Source: Streptomyces seoulensis (GTDB taxonomy: Bacteria; Actinomycetota; Actinomycetes; Streptomycetales; Streptomycetaceae). Taken from it: a stretch of DNA of 64,000 nucleotides. Location: positions 4,501,001 through 4,565,000 of the forward strand of contig NZ_AP025667.1 of the NCBI RefSeq assembly GCF_022846655.1, read 5' to 3'. The translations under genes and the position numbers were made by a program. Below the pieces are notes generated by a model. That model was not told where the DNA came from. It made no database searches and saw nothing but the letters and a program-made list of their open reading frames with translations. Of the stretch, positions 47,657 through 56,791 are shown one piece after another (positions within the stretch are counted from its first letter, which is position 1; the number at the start of each line of letters is the position of its first letter).

Positions 47657-47734
47657 GGGGCGGGCTCGCTCCCCCCACCACAGTCGTGCAAGCCCGACGC
47701 GCCATCGAGGCGCGCCAGGAGGAGTCCAGACATC

Positions 47735-48313
47735 ATGCAGCCCCTCATCGACAACGCGCGTACGTTCGGACAGCGCCCTGAGGAGTTCGCCAAGCTCGCC
47801 GAAGGCCAGTCTCCGCAGGTCCTGTTCATCACCTGCTCCGACTCACGGGTCGTCCCGGCCCTGATCACGGGCGCCCGCCCCGGCGAGCTCTTCGAGCTGC
47901 GCACCGCGGGAAACATCGTCCCGCCCCACAGCTCGCAGCACCCCACCAGCGAGGCCGCCACCATCGAGTACGCCGTCGAGGTGCTCGGCGTCCGCGACAT
48001 CGTCGTCTGCGGTCACTCGCACTGCGGCGCGGTCGGCGCGCTGGTGCGCGGCGACGACCTGACCGCCGTGCCCGCCGTGCGCGACTGGCTGGCGCACGCC
48101 ACCCCGCGCCCGGCCGGGGCCGCCGAGGACCCGGAGGTCGCCGAGGGCGTGCAGTGCCACGCGCTGACCCAGGTGCTGCGCCTGCGCTCGTACCCCTGTG
48201 TCGAGCGCCGGACGGCGGAGGGCACGCTCGCCCTGCACGCCTGGTACTACGAGGTGCACACCGGTGCCGTGCGCACGCACCGTCCCGACACCGACACCTT
48301 CGAAGCCCTGTGA
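47735..48313 (+). CDS. Beta-class carbonic anhydrase
   Basis: This 192-aa enzyme has the beta-CA zinc ligands Cys34 (TCSDSRV, with the Asp36-Arg38 dyad), His94 and Cys97 (CGHSHCGAV). It interconverts CO2 and bicarbonate in the cytoplasm. AGGAGGAG precedes the ATG by about 10 nt. The SulP transporter gene begins within its stop codon (GTGA), so the two are translationally coupled, implying a bicarbonate transport/hydration unit, as with the SulP-CA fusions known in other bacteria. Confidence 0.95.
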   Translation: MQPLIDNARTFGQRPEEFAKLAEGQSPQVLFITCSDSRVVPALITGARPGELFELRTAGNIVPPHSSQHPTSEAATIEYAVEVLGVRDIVVCGHSHCGAVGALVRGDDLTAVPAVRDWLAHATPRPAGAAEDPEVAEGVQCHALTQVLRLRSYPCVERRTAEGTLALHAWYYEVHTGAVRTHRPDTDTFEAL

Positions 48314-49818
48314 ACGCGCCGACGACCGGGCGCGGTCTCATATCCCGCCTCCCGTACGCGCGGCAGGACTTCGCCGCCTCCCTCGTCGTCTTCCTGGTCG
48401 CGCTCCCGCTGTGCGTGGGCGTGGCCGTCGCCTCCGGGGTCCCGGCCGAACTGGGGCTCGTCACCGGCATCGTGGGCGGTCTCGTCACCGGGGTGATGCG
48501 CGGCAGCAGCCTCCAGGTGTCCGGTCCCGCGGCCGGGCTGACCGTGCTCGTCTTCGAGGCGGTCAAGGAGTTCGGGCTGCCGGTGCTGGGCGCGATCGTG
48601 CTCGCCAGCGGTCTGCTCCAGATCGTGATGGGCGTGCTGCGGCTCGGGCGGTACTTCCGGGCCATATCGCTGGCGGTCGTGGAGGGCATGCTGGCCGGAA
48701 TCGGTCTGGTCCTGGTGGCCGGCCAGTTGTATCCCGCCATGGCGGCCAAGGCTCCGGACGCCGGGCTGGACAAGATGCTCGGTCTGCCACGGGGCCTGGC
48801 GGGAGCGTTCGGTGACGGCAGGGCGATCGCCTCGCTGGCGCTGTGCGCGGGCACCGTCGTCGTCATGGTGGTGTGGAAGCACCTTCCGGCGAAGGTGCGT
48901 ACGGTGCCCGGACCGCTGGCCGCGGTAGGGCTCGCCACGCTGGCCGCGCTGGTGTTCGGCCTGCCGGTGGCGATGGTGGAGGTGCAGGGCCTCTTCGCCT
49001 CCGTCCAGCCGCCCCCGCTGAGCGCCTTCGCCGAGTTCGCCGACCTCGCGGTGCTCGGCACGATCGTCGCGTTCACCCTGATCGCGTCCGCCGAGTCGCT
49101 GTTCAGCGCGGCGGCCGTGGACCGGCTGCACGACGGGCCGCGTACCGAGTACGACCGCGAGCTGACCGCCCAGGGCGTCGGCAACACGGTGTGCGGGCTG
49201 CTCGGCGCGCTGCCGCTGACCGCGGTGATCGTGCGCAGCGCGGCCAATGTGCAGGCGGGCGCGCGGACCAAGGCGTCCCGTGTGCTGCACAGCGTCTGGC
49301 TGCTGCTGTTCGCGGCCCTGCTGCCGGGCGCCCTCGCCCACATCCCGCTCCCGTCACTGGCGGGCATCCTGATCTACTCGGGGGCCAAGCTGGTGCCGGT
49401 CAAGGCGCTCGCGGGGCTGTGGCGTGAGCAGCGCGGCGAGGCGTTGGTACTGGCCGTGACGGCGGTGTCCATCGTGGCGGTCGGGATGTTCGAGGGCGTG
49501 CTCCTCGGACTGGCCCTGGCGATCGTGAAGACCGCATGGGAGGCGTCGCACATCAAGGTCACCGTCATGGACAAGGGCGCGGGGCCGGTCGACGCCCATC
49601 TGTCGGGCAACGCGACCTTCCTTCGGCTGCCGAAAATACTGGACAGCCTGGAGGCGCTGCCCAAGGACCGCCCGGTGCGGCTGGACCTCTCGGGCCTGCT
49701 GCACCTGGACCACGCCTGCCGCACCGCCCTGGAGAACTGGGCCGAGCGGCACAGCGCGGACGGTACGGAGCCGGTGCGGCTGACCTCGTCGGACAAGGTC
49801 GGCGTACGGGCCGGCTGA
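48310..49818 (+). CDS. SulP-family anion transporter with STAS domain
   Basis: The protein has 502 residues starting at GTG overlapping the carbonic anhydrase stop by 4 nt. About a dozen hydrophobic segments include the SulP signature ASGVPAELGLVTGIVGGLVT and VSGPAAGLTVLVFE, and ALPLTAVIVRSAANVQAGAR. Residues about 415-490 form a cytoplasmic STAS domain (HLSGNATFLRLPKILDSLEA). SulP proteins carry sulfate, bicarbonate or other anions; coupling to a carbonic anhydrase favours bicarbonate. A 13-bp terminator hairpin follows the stop. Confidence 0.93.
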   Translation: MNAPTTGRGLISRLPYARQDFAASLVVFLVALPLCVGVAVASGVPAELGLVTGIVGGLVTGVMRGSSLQVSGPAAGLTVLVFEAVKEFGLPVLGAIVLASGLLQIVMGVLRLGRYFRAISLAVVEGMLAGIGLVLVAGQLYPAMAAKAPDAGLDKMLGLPRGLAGAFGDGRAIASLALCAGTVVVMVVWKHLPAKVRTVPGPLAAVGLATLAALVFGLPVAMVEVQGLFASVQPPPLSAFAEFADLAVLGTIVAFTLIASAESLFSAAAVDRLHDGPRTEYDRELTAQGVGNTVCGLLGALPLTAVIVRSAANVQAGARTKASRVLHSVWLLLFAALLPGALAHIPLPSLAGILIYSGAKLVPVKALAGLWREQRGEALVLAVTAVSIVAVGMFEGVLLGLALAIVKTAWEASHIKVTVMDKGAGPVDAHLSGNATFLRLPKILDSLEALPKDRPVRLDLSGLLHLDHACRTALENWAERHSADGTEPVRLTSSDKVGVRAG

Positions 49819-49834
49819 CGCACCGAGGCCGCTG

Positions 49835-49880
49835 ACGGGGCCGGGGCGAAGGGAGCGATCCCGCGGCCCCGGCCCCGTTC
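49835..49880 (+). terminator. Terminator of the carbonic anhydrase-SulP genes
   Basis: Arms at 49835-49847 and 49866-49878 form a perfect 13-bp GC stem; the loop contains a small GGGA/TCCC stem. TTCTC follows. It begins 17 nt after the SulP stop. Confidence 0.8.
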
Positions 49881-49976
49881 TCACGTACGGGCAAGCACAG
49901 GCCATGGATTCCGCCCACATACCGGACGTACTGTTGAGTAAGGGATTAAACAGACCTCTCGGTGAGGGGGGCGACC

Positions 49977-50990
49977 ATGTTGGAAATCGTGATCACGCTG
50001 ATAGCGGTGTTCGGCGCACTCGGGCTCATCTGTCTGGCCGCGGCCATGCGCGTCGTCAAGCAGTACGAACGGGGAGTCCTGTTCCGGCTCGGGCGGATCA
50101 CGGGGGAACCGAGGCAGCCCGGACTGACGCTGATCATCCCGTTCGTGGACCGGCTGCACAAAATGAACATGCAGATCGTCACGCTGCCGATCCCCGCGCA
50201 GGAGGGCATCACGCGGGACAACGTCACCGTGCGGGTCGACGCGGTGGTGTACTTCCGGGTGGTCGAGCCGACGGACGCGCTGGTGCGGGTGGAGGACTAC
50301 CGGTTCGCCGTCTCCCAGATGGCGCAGACCTCACTCAGGTCGATCATCGGAAAGAGCGATCTTGACGACCTGCTGTCCAACCGGGAGAAGCTGAACGAGG
50401 GCCTGGAGCTGATGATCGACAGCCCGGCCGTGGGGTGGGGCGTGCAGATCGACCGGGTGGAGATCAAGGACGTCTCCCTGCCGGACACCATGAAGCGGTC
50501 GATGGCCCGCCAGGCCGAGGCCGACCGGGAGCGCCGGGCCCGGATCATCAACGCGGACGCCGAGTACCAGGCGTCGAAGAAGCTCGCCCAGGCCGCGCAG
50601 CAGATGGCGGACACCCCGACGGCACTCCAACTTCGCCTGCTCCAGACCGTGATGGCGGTGTCGGCCGAGAAGAACTCGACCCTGGTCCTGCCCATCCCGG
50701 TGGAGCTGCTGCACTTCCTGGAACGGGGCGCACGGGACGGCCGGCCCACGGACCACGAGCCCGAGAGGCCCGCGGAGCCCGTCACCCCCGAGGAGCCTGC
50801 CACCCCCGAGGAGCCCGTGACGCTGGAGAAGCCCGTACCGCCCGAGGAGCCGGCACCGCAGATCCCGCCGACCCAGGTGCCCGCATCCCCCTACCTGGAC
50901 GCCCTGACCGGCCCACCGGAACTGGGCGCCGTCCTCGACCAGCCGCAGGAGCGGGTCACCCACGGGGAGGGGCGGCCCGAGCAACCGTGA
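49977..50990 (+). CDS. Slipin (SPFH/band 7) family membrane protein
   Basis: The protein has 337 residues starting at ATG 49977 with GAGGGGGG upstream. An N-terminal membrane helix (MLEIVITLIAVFGALGLICL) is followed by the SPFH domain: KQYERGVLFRLGRITGEPRQ, PGLTLIIPFVDRLHKMNMQI, VTVRVDAVVYFRVVEP and RQAEADRERRARIINADAEY. Such proteins oligomerise into membrane microdomain scaffolds. The C-terminal 75 residues are a Pro/Glu-rich repeat region (units like PEEPATPEEPVT). It is transcribed alone. Confidence 0.92.
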   Translation: MLEIVITLIAVFGALGLICLAAAMRVVKQYERGVLFRLGRITGEPRQPGLTLIIPFVDRLHKMNMQIVTLPIPAQEGITRDNVTVRVDAVVYFRVVEPTDALVRVEDYRFAVSQMAQTSLRSIIGKSDLDDLLSNREKLNEGLELMIDSPAVGWGVQIDRVEIKDVSLPDTMKRSMARQAEADRERRARIINADAEYQASKKLAQAAQQMADTPTALQLRLLQTVMAVSAEKNSTLVLPIPVELLHFLERGARDGRPTDHEPERPAEPVTPEEPATPEEPVTLEKPVPPEEPAPQIPPTQVPASPYLDALTGPPELGAVLDQPQERVTHGEGRPEQP

Positions 50991-51031
50991 AGACCCGAGC
51001 AACCGTGAAGACCCGCGCGACCGTAAAGAGC
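50978..51031 (+). repeat. 18-bp tandem repeat across the slipin stop codon
   Basis: CGAGCAACCGTGAAGACC occurs twice in tandem (50978-50995, 50996-51013) with a degenerate third unit to 51031. The stop TGA lies inside the first copy. The period is a multiple of three, but the slipin frame is already closed in the first unit. Confidence 0.75.
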
Positions 51032-51133
51032 GGCAAAAGCGGCGTCCGGAGCGGACCGCCGCGCGGGTGACCATGGCGCCGCGTCGCCCGGCCGGTGAGC
51101 CGATGACCAGTCAGGCAGTCTTATTTTCATACG

Positions 51134-51988
51134 GTGATTGCACTCGCACGCCGTATCACCGCCGTCTGCGTCCTCGGCGCGGCCCTCGCCGCCTGCGGTA
51201 CCGCGGACCCCGCCAAGCCCGCGCGGCCGGCCCACGCCGAGCCGCATGCCTCCGTCTCCCCGTCCCCGGCCGGTACGCCCACCATGGCGGCGGGTCCGGG
51301 CGGCCTCACCCCCGTGTTCGAGCACGGCCCGCGCGACAGGGGCAAGACCGTCGCGCTGACCTTCGACGCCGACATGACCGCCGACGAGGGGCCCCGCGCC
51401 GCCGCCGGTGAGCGCTTCGACAACCCCGGCCTGATCAGCGCCCTGCGCACGCTGAAGGTCCCGGCGACCGTCTTCATGACCGGCCGCTGGGCCGAGGAGT
51501 ACCCGGACCAGGCCCGCGCCCTCGGGCACGACGCCCAGTTCGACGTGGCCAACCACTCCTACAGCCACTACGCGTTCACCGGGGACTGCTACGGCCTGCC
51601 GACCGTCGCCCCGGACGCCAAGCTGGGGGAGGTCCAGCGCACCTACGCAGCCCTGCGCAAGGCGGGCGTGCCGCACCCGATGCCGTACTTCCGCTTCCCC
51701 GGCGGCTGCTACGACCGGGACGCGCTGCGCGCGGTCAGCGGCGCCGGTGTCACCGCCGTGCAGTGGGACGTGATCAGCGGCGACGCCTTCGCCACGGACG
51801 CCGACGCGGTCGTACGCCAGGTGCTGGACGGGGTGAAGCCCGGTTCGGTGGTCGTCATGCACTGCACCCGAAGCGCCGCCCCGACGACCGAGAAGGTCGT
51901 CCGCGCGGTGGTGCCGGAGCTGCGCAGGCAGGGCTACCGGTTCGTGAAGGTCTCGGAGCTGATCCGGGAGTCCGGCACCCGGCGCTGA
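51134..51988 (+). CDS. Polysaccharide deacetylase (NodB) lipoprotein
   Basis: The 284-aa protein starts at GTG. A lipoprotein signal ends Leu-Ala-Ala-Cys (Cys21). The NodB domain has motif 1 as TFDADMT (usually TFDDG), the metal pair in NHSYSHYAF, FRFPGGCYDRDAL, VQWDVISGD and VVVMHCT. These enzymes remove acetyl groups from peptidoglycan, chitin oligomers or other glycans at the cell surface. No ribosome site is seen and ATACG lies directly before the GTG, so it may be leaderless. Confidence 0.9.
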   Translation: MIALARRITAVCVLGAALAACGTADPAKPARPAHAEPHASVSPSPAGTPTMAAGPGGLTPVFEHGPRDRGKTVALTFDADMTADEGPRAAAGERFDNPGLISALRTLKVPATVFMTGRWAEEYPDQARALGHDAQFDVANHSYSHYAFTGDCYGLPTVAPDAKLGEVQRTYAALRKAGVPHPMPYFRFPGGCYDRDALRAVSGAGVTAVQWDVISGDAFATDADAVVRQVLDGVKPGSVVVMHCTRSAAPTTEKVVRAVVPELRRQGYRFVKVSELIRESGTRR

Positions 51989-52020
51989 GCGGGGCAGGGC
52001 TGCTCGTAGGGTTGGCTGAT

Positions 52021-52737
52021 GTGAGCCATGTTTCAGCCGCCCCCGGCGACAGCCCCTTCCAGACCGAGCCCACCCCGCGTGACGAGGCCCCGCAGTTCGT
52101 GCTGCCCCTCGTCGTACGGATCGAGAAGAGCGCGCCGCCCGCCCGTACCGACGCGCTGGAGACCGCCGCACGCGCCGTGCTCGTCCTGCTCGGGGACGAG
52201 CGGGCGCGCGGCGACGGTGAGTGGGCCGAGGCGGTACGGGACTGGGAGGACGCCCGCATCCGCAAGGTGGTGCGGCGGGCGCGGGGCTCGGAGTGGCGCC
52301 GTGCGGAGGAGCTGCCCGGCATCACGGTGACGGGTGCCGCCGCCGAGGTGCGGGTCTTCCCGCCGATCCCGCTGGACGGCTGGCCCAAGGAGCTGGCCAA
52401 GCTCCAGGTCTCCGGCACCGAACTGGACGACCCCGAGCCGCCTGCCGACCCCGCCCTGACCGCTCCCGTGCTGTGGCTGAACCCGGAGTTGGAGATGTCG
52501 GCCGGCAAGGAGATGGCCCAGGTCGGCCACGGCGCCCAGCTCGCCTGGTGGGCCCTGTCCGACGCGGCCCGCGAAGCCTGGCGCACCACCGGCTACGCCC
52601 TGACGGTGCGCACCGCCACCCCCGCCCACTGGCGCGAACTCACCACCAGCGGGCTGCCGTTGGTCCGCGACGCGGGGTTCACGGAGATCGCGCCGGGCTC
52701 CGCGACGGTGGTCGCCGACCACCCGGCGCTGCGCTGA
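52021..52737 (+). CDS. Peptidyl-tRNA hydrolase 2 (PTH2)-like protein
   Basis: This 238-aa protein starts at GTG 52021. The C-terminal half carries the PTH2 core: VLWLNPELEMSAGKEMAQVG, HGAQLAWWAL and the closing FTEIAPGSATVVADHP. The Lys of SAGK and the following Gln/His positions match the PTH2 active site. The N-terminal half (about 20-120) is an extra alpha/beta region of unknown role with FVLPLVVRIEKSAPP. Whether it hydrolyses peptidyl-tRNA is uncertain because Streptomyces also has a standard Pth. It lies 96 nt before the DUF692 gene. Confidence 0.8.
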   Translation: MSHVSAAPGDSPFQTEPTPRDEAPQFVLPLVVRIEKSAPPARTDALETAARAVLVLLGDERARGDGEWAEAVRDWEDARIRKVVRRARGSEWRRAEELPGITVTGAAAEVRVFPPIPLDGWPKELAKLQVSGTELDDPEPPADPALTAPVLWLNPELEMSAGKEMAQVGHGAQLAWWALSDAAREAWRTTGYALTVRTATPAHWRELTTSGLPLVRDAGFTEIAPGSATVVADHPALR

Positions 52738-52760
52738 CACCCGAACCTCAAATATTGCTC

Positions 52761-52811
52761 TGAACCCGGTCCCGCCGCGGTTCACGCCCGCCCGCCGGGG
52801 CCATACCCCGG
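52761..52811 (+). promoter_or_regulatory. Two inverted repeats before the DUF692 gene
   Basis: TGAACC (52761-52766) / GGTTCA (52779-52784) with a 12-nt centre, and CCGGGG (52795-52800) / CCCCGG (52806-52811) with a 5-nt loop. The second sits 7 nt before the strong ribosome site. The first is in a locally A/T-richer stretch and could be an operator; the second could affect translation. Confidence 0.4.
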
Positions 52812-52833
52812 GCAACGAAGGAGGGGGACGGGG

Positions 52834-54120
52834 ATGCGACTGGGGACGGGGATCGGGTGGCGGCCGGAGATCGCGGAGGCCGTGGCGGGCATGCCGGGGA
52901 TCGACTGGGTGGAGGTCGTCGCGGAGAACGTCTGCCCCGGCCATCTCCCGGAGCCCTTGCTGCGGCTGCGTGAGCGCGGGGTGACGGTGATCCCGCACGG
53001 CGTCTCCCTCGGCCTCGGCGGCGCGGACCGGCCGGACGAGGCCCGGCTGCGGGCGCTGGCCGAGCGGGCCGAGGCGCTGGGGGCGCCGCTGGTCACCGAG
53101 CACATCGCGTTCGTCCGCGCGGGCGGACCGCTCACCGCGTCACCGCCGCTGGAGGCCGGCCATCTGCTGCCCGTGCCCCGCACGCGGGACGCGCTCGACG
53201 TGCTGTGCGAGAACGTGCGGATCGCGCAGGAGGCGCTGCCGGTGCCGCTGGCGCTGGAGAACATCGCCGCGCTGTTCTCCTGGCCCGGCGAGGAGATGAG
53301 CGAGGGCGAGTTCCTGGCCGAGCTGGTCGAGCGGACCGGGGTACGGCTGCTCATCGACGTGGCCAACCTGCACACCAACCACGTCAACCGGGGCGAGGAC
53401 CCCGCCGAGGCGCTGAACCGGCTGCCGCTGGAGTCGCTGGCCTACGTGCACGTCGCGGGCGGCTTCGAGCGGGACGGGGTCTGGCACGACAGCCACGCGC
53501 ACCCCGTACCGCCACCGGTGCTGGACATCCTGGCCGACCTGGCGTCCCGCGTCGCACCGCCCGGCGTACTGCTGGAGCGGGACGAGAACTTCCCCGGACC
53601 GGCCGAGCTGGAGCGGGAGTTGGCGGCCATCGGGGAGGCGGTGAAGAAGGGCGGCGGGGCGGGGCGGGCCACAGCCGGCACGGCCGCCCCCACCCCGCCG
53701 GACGCCTCCGCCGGGGCCCGGCAGCGGGTGGCCGTCGCGCAGACCGCCGTACTGTCGGCGCTGGTGGCGCGGACACCCCTGCCCGAGGGGTTCGACCGGG
53801 GGCGGATGGGGGTGCAGGCGCGGGCGCTCGCGGCGAAGCGGGCGGACGTGGTGGCCAAGGTGGCACCGGAACTGCCGCTGATCCTCGGCGCCGGGTACCG
53901 GGAGGCGTTCCTCGGCTACGCGCGCACCCGGCCGATGCGCGGCGGATACCGGCAGGACGCGCTGGAGTTCGTCACCCAGTTGCTCAAGACGGGCCACCCC
54001 GTGGACGCGCGGGCGCGCAGGGCGCTGCGGGAATGGTGGCTCGATCGCGCGGGCCCGGCACCCCGGACGCCCGGCCCGGCCGCCCAGCTGGCCAGGCGGG
54101 TACTGCCGGGAAGGCGCTGA
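52834..54120 (+). CDS. DUF692 (MNIO, MbnB/TglH-like) enzyme with fused C-terminal domain
   Basis: The protein has 428 residues; AAGGAGGGGGA just upstream fixes ATG 52834. Residues 1-270 are a DUF692 TIM barrel with the expected iron ligands: His55 ([10 protein letters not shown]), His90 (TEHIAF), Glu142 (LENI), Asp175 and His180 (IDVANLHTN), His206 (VHVAGG), His221/His223 (DSHAHPV) and Glu248 (LERDENFPG). MNIO enzymes use two or three irons and O2 to modify cysteine or aspartate in peptides. After a Gly/Ala/Pro linker (272-292), residues 295-428 form a helical domain ([34 protein letters not shown]) that resembles the DUF2063/TglI-like partner usually encoded separately; this similarity is my inference. 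No precursor peptide gene is seen nearby. Confidence 0.88.
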   Translation: MRLGTGIGWRPEIAEAVAGMPGIDWVEVVAENVCPGHLPEPLLRLRERGVTVIPHGVSLGLGGADRPDEARLRALAERAEALGAPLVTEHIAFVRAGGPLTASPPLEAGHLLPVPRTRDALDVLCENVRIAQEALPVPLALENIAALFSWPGEEMSEGEFLAELVERTGVRLLIDVANLHTNHVNRGEDPAEALNRLPLESLAYVHVAGGFERDGVWHDSHAHPVPPPVLDILADLASRVAPPGVLLERDENFPGPAELERELAAIGEAVKKGGGAGRATAGTAAPTPPDASAGARQRVAVAQTAVLSALVARTPLPEGFDRGRMGVQARALAAKRADVVAKVAPELPLILGAGYREAFLGYARTRPMRGGYRQDALEFVTQLLKTGHPVDARARRALREWWLDRAGPAPRTPGPAAQLARRVLPGRR

Positions 54121-54229
54121 CCGCGCTCCCCGGCCCGAGGTGAAAACGGAACGCAACGTACCGGCAACGCTCTGTCCGGATACTGAACAAGCCATGGTTT
54201 TTCAGGGGCCGTTGACATAGAAACACCTC

Positions 54230-55024
54230 ATGTTCTGGGTCATCCTCCTGCTTCCGGCCTGGGCTTTCGCCGCCATCGCCTGCACCCGGCTGTGCCTGGC
54301 CGCCGTCCGCGCGGCCGCCGCGGACGGCTCGGCGCGGGCGAGCGGCCAGGTCCGTGATCTGACGCTGTACGAGACGGCGTTCCTGTCCGGCGGCCCCTCC
54401 CGCGTCGCCGACCTGGCCATGGTCCGGATGGCCCGGCAGCGCAGGCTGCTGCTCGCCCACACCGGCTGGGCCACCGTGGTCGACCCGCGCGGGCGGGACG
54501 AGATGGAGCGGTCCGTCCTCGGCGCGATCGGCCCGCAGGGGCAGTCCCGGATCGCCCCCGTACGGGCGGCCGCGGCCGGTGCGGAGGCCGTGCAGCGGCT
54601 CGCCGACCGGCTGGTGGGCGCCGGACTCGCGGTCCCCTTCGACACCGGCACGACCGTGGCCGCCGGGGTGCGCCAGGTGCGCGCAGCCGCCGTGGCCGTG
54701 CTCGCGCTGGGCGTGACGGCGCTGCTCATGCCGGTCCCGGTGGATCTGCCGCGCTTCCAGATCGCCATGTGGTTCGCGCTGCCGCTCGTCGTCACCCTGA
54801 GCTGTCTGGCCATCGCCCGCGTCGAGGTGCACCCCTACCCGCGCTGGGCCTCCCCCGCCGGGCAGCGGCTCCTCGGCGAGCTGGCCCGGCGCCCGGCCGG
54901 GGACGGCGACGAGGGCTCCTTCCTCACCCGGCTCGCCATGCGCGGCGTGCGCGCCCTGAACGAACCCGAGCTGCGGGCCGCGTTCACCCACCGCGATGCG
55001 CCGGGGGCGCACAGGGAGCACTGA
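54230..55024 (+). CDS. TIGR04222-like membrane protein
   Basis: This 264-aa protein has an N-terminal helix (MFWVILLLPAWAFAAIACTR), a cytoplasmic or surface region with DLTLYETAFLSGGPSRVADLA and MVRMARQRRLLL (hallmark of TIGR04222 proteins), a pair of helices (about 155-195) and a polar tail. Many relatives, as I recall, end in long Gly/Cys repeats; this one ends in AAFTHRDAPGAHREH with no cysteine after Cys185. It follows the DUF692 gene by 109 nt. No ribosome site is visible; TAGAAA six bases before the ATG suggests a leaderless transcript. Function unknown. Confidence 0.75.
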   Translation: MFWVILLLPAWAFAAIACTRLCLAAVRAAAADGSARASGQVRDLTLYETAFLSGGPSRVADLAMVRMARQRRLLLAHTGWATVVDPRGRDEMERSVLGAIGPQGQSRIAPVRAAAAGAEAVQRLADRLVGAGLAVPFDTGTTVAAGVRQVRAAAVAVLALGVTALLMPVPVDLPRFQIAMWFALPLVVTLSCLAIARVEVHPYPRWASPAGQRLLGELARRPAGDGDEGSFLTRLAMRGVRALNEPELRAAFTHRDAPGAHREH

Positions 55025-55141
55025 CGCCGACACCCGCGTGCCGGTGCTTGCCTTCCCCGACTCCCCTTCCGAAACATCCCTTCTGTCGCCGCCGGGCCAT
55101 GGCAGCCGTGCCATCGCCGCCGCGCACCGAAGGGATACCCG

Positions 55142-56791
55142 ATGAGAGCTGCCGCCCTGTACTCGGCCGCAGGTTCCTTGCTGCTGACCGGGCTCGCCGT
55201 GACCCCGGCGGGCGGCACCCCGGGCACCCCCGGCAGCCCCGGCACCTCCGGCGCACCGGGCGCGGCCGAGCTGCGCGGCACCGCCGTCGCCGCCGCCCGG
55301 GCGCACGAGGCCGGCCTCGACTTCGGGGCCTGCCCCGGCGAGACCCCGGCCGGGATGCGCTGCGCCACCGTACGCGTCCCGCTCGACTACGCCCGCCCCT
55401 CCGGCAAGCACATCGAGCTGACCGTCAGCCGGATGCCGGCGACCCAGCGCGACCCGGCCAACAGCAAGCGGAAGGTGCCCCGGCAGGGCGCCCTCGTCTA
55501 CAACCCCGGCGGTCCCGGCGCCTCCAGCCTGAACTTCCCGGTGATCGGCGTGGTCCCCGAGTGGAAGCGGATCGCGTCCGCCTACGACCTCGTCGGGTAC
55601 GCCCCGCGCGGAGTGGCGCCCTCGGGCCCGCTGTCCTGCGAGAAGCCGGAGGAGTTCTTCAAGGCGCCCTCACTCGCCCCGGTCCACCCGACGGAGGCGT
55701 ACAAGCGGGAGCGGATCGCGCGGGCGAAGGCGTACGCGCGCGGCTGCGCCGAACGGTCGGGCGGCGGGCTGGAGTTCTACAACTCCCTCAACAACGCCCG
55801 CGACCTGGACGTCCTGCGGGCCGCGCTCGGCGAGTCCCGGCTGACCTTCATGGGCGCCTCGTACGGCACCTACGTCGGCGCCCTGTACGCCACCCTCTTC
55901 CCCGGCCATGTGCGGCGGATGGTGCTGGACTCGGCGGTGGACCCGGACCCGGCGAAGGTCTGGTACCGCGCCAACCTGGACCAGTCGGCGGCCTTCGAGT
56001 ACCGCTGGGCGGACTTCCGCGACTGGGTCGCCCGCCACGACGACACGTACGGCCTCGGCACCACGGCGGCCGCCGTCCAGCGCTCCTACGACACCGCGAG
56101 CGACAGGCTGGAGGACCGGCCCGCGGACGGCAGGGTGGGTCCGGGCCAGCTCCAGAACACGTTCCTGATGGCCGGGTACTACGACGACTACTGGCCGAGC
56201 CGGGCCGCCGCCCTCGCCGCCTATCTGAAGGGCGACGCCAAGCCTTTGGTCCGGCTGGCCGCGCCCAGCCCGGAGACGGCCGCCGAGGCGGAGAACGGCA
56301 GCGCGGTGTACGCGGCCGTCGAGTGCAACGACGCCCCCTGGCCGACCGACTTCCGGGTGTGGGACCGCGACAACACCCGCCTCGCCCGCACCGCGCCCTT
56401 CGAGACCTGGGACAACGCCTGGATGAACCTGCCGTGTGCCTACTGGTCCGCGCCCAGGCAGCGTCCGCTGGACGTGCGCACCGGTCCCGGTGAGACCCCG
56501 CCGGTGCTGATCCTCGCCGCCGAGCGGGACGCCGCCACCCCGTACGACGGGGCGCTGGAGCTGAACCGGCGGCTGGCCGGCTCCACGCTGGTCACGGAGC
56601 GGGACGCCGGCACGCACGGCATCGGCGGCGGCCCCAACGCCTGCGTCAACGCCCACCTGGACGCCTACCTGCTCGAAGGCCGCCTGCCGGGCCGCCGCGC
56701 CGCGTGCGCCCCGCGCCCGGAGCCGCGCCCCACCGAGCCGGCCGGACGCGGCACCCCGGAGCGGGACGCACTCAAGGGCAAGGGCGCCTAG
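55142..56791 (+). CDS. Secreted tripeptidyl-aminopeptidase-type alpha/beta hydrolase
   Basis: The protein has 549 residues. A signal peptide is followed by a short collagen-like Gly-Thr-Pro/Gly-Ser-Pro stretch (25-41). The hydrolase domain carries [16 protein letters not shown] (oxyanion), [10 protein letters not shown] with Ser240, [13 protein letters not shown] with the Asp and DAGTHGIGG with the His. The C-terminal TAP-like domain has the paired cysteines typical of SlpD/SlpE/Tap enzymes. These exopeptidases remove tripeptides from secreted proteins. The stop is shared in a CTAG with the convergent hemQ gene. Confidence 0.92.
   Translation: MRAAALYSAAGSLLLTGLAVTPAGGTPGTPGSPGTSGAPGAAELRGTAVAAARAHEAGLDFGACPGETPAGMRCATVRVPLDYARPSGKHIELTVSRMPATQRDPANSKRKVPRQGALVYNPGGPGASSLNFPVIGVVPEWKRIASAYDLVGYAPRGVAPSGPLSCEKPEEFFKAPSLAPVHPTEAYKRERIARAKAYARGCAERSGGGLEFYNSLNNARDLDVLRAALGESRLTFMGASYGTYVGALYATLFPGHVRRMVLDSAVDPDPAKVWYRANLDQSAAFEYRWADFRDWVARHDDTYGLGTTAAAVQRSYDTASDRLEDRPADGRVGPGQLQNTFLMAGYYDDYWPSRAAALAAYLKGDAKPLVRLAAPSPETAAEAENGSAVYAAVECNDAPWPTDFRVWDRDNTRLARTAPFETWDNAWMNLPCAYWSAPRQRPLDVRTGPGETPPVLILAAERDAATPYDGALELNRRLAGSTLVTERDAGTHGIGGGPNACVNAHLDAYLLEGRLPGRRAACAPRPEPRPTEPAGRGTPERDALKGKGA

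Noticed and set aside
54194-54220. An 8-codon ORF just before the TIGR04222-like gene, considered as an MNIO precursor or leader
   Set aside because: No ribosome site, no cysteine and too short to be a modified peptide precursor.
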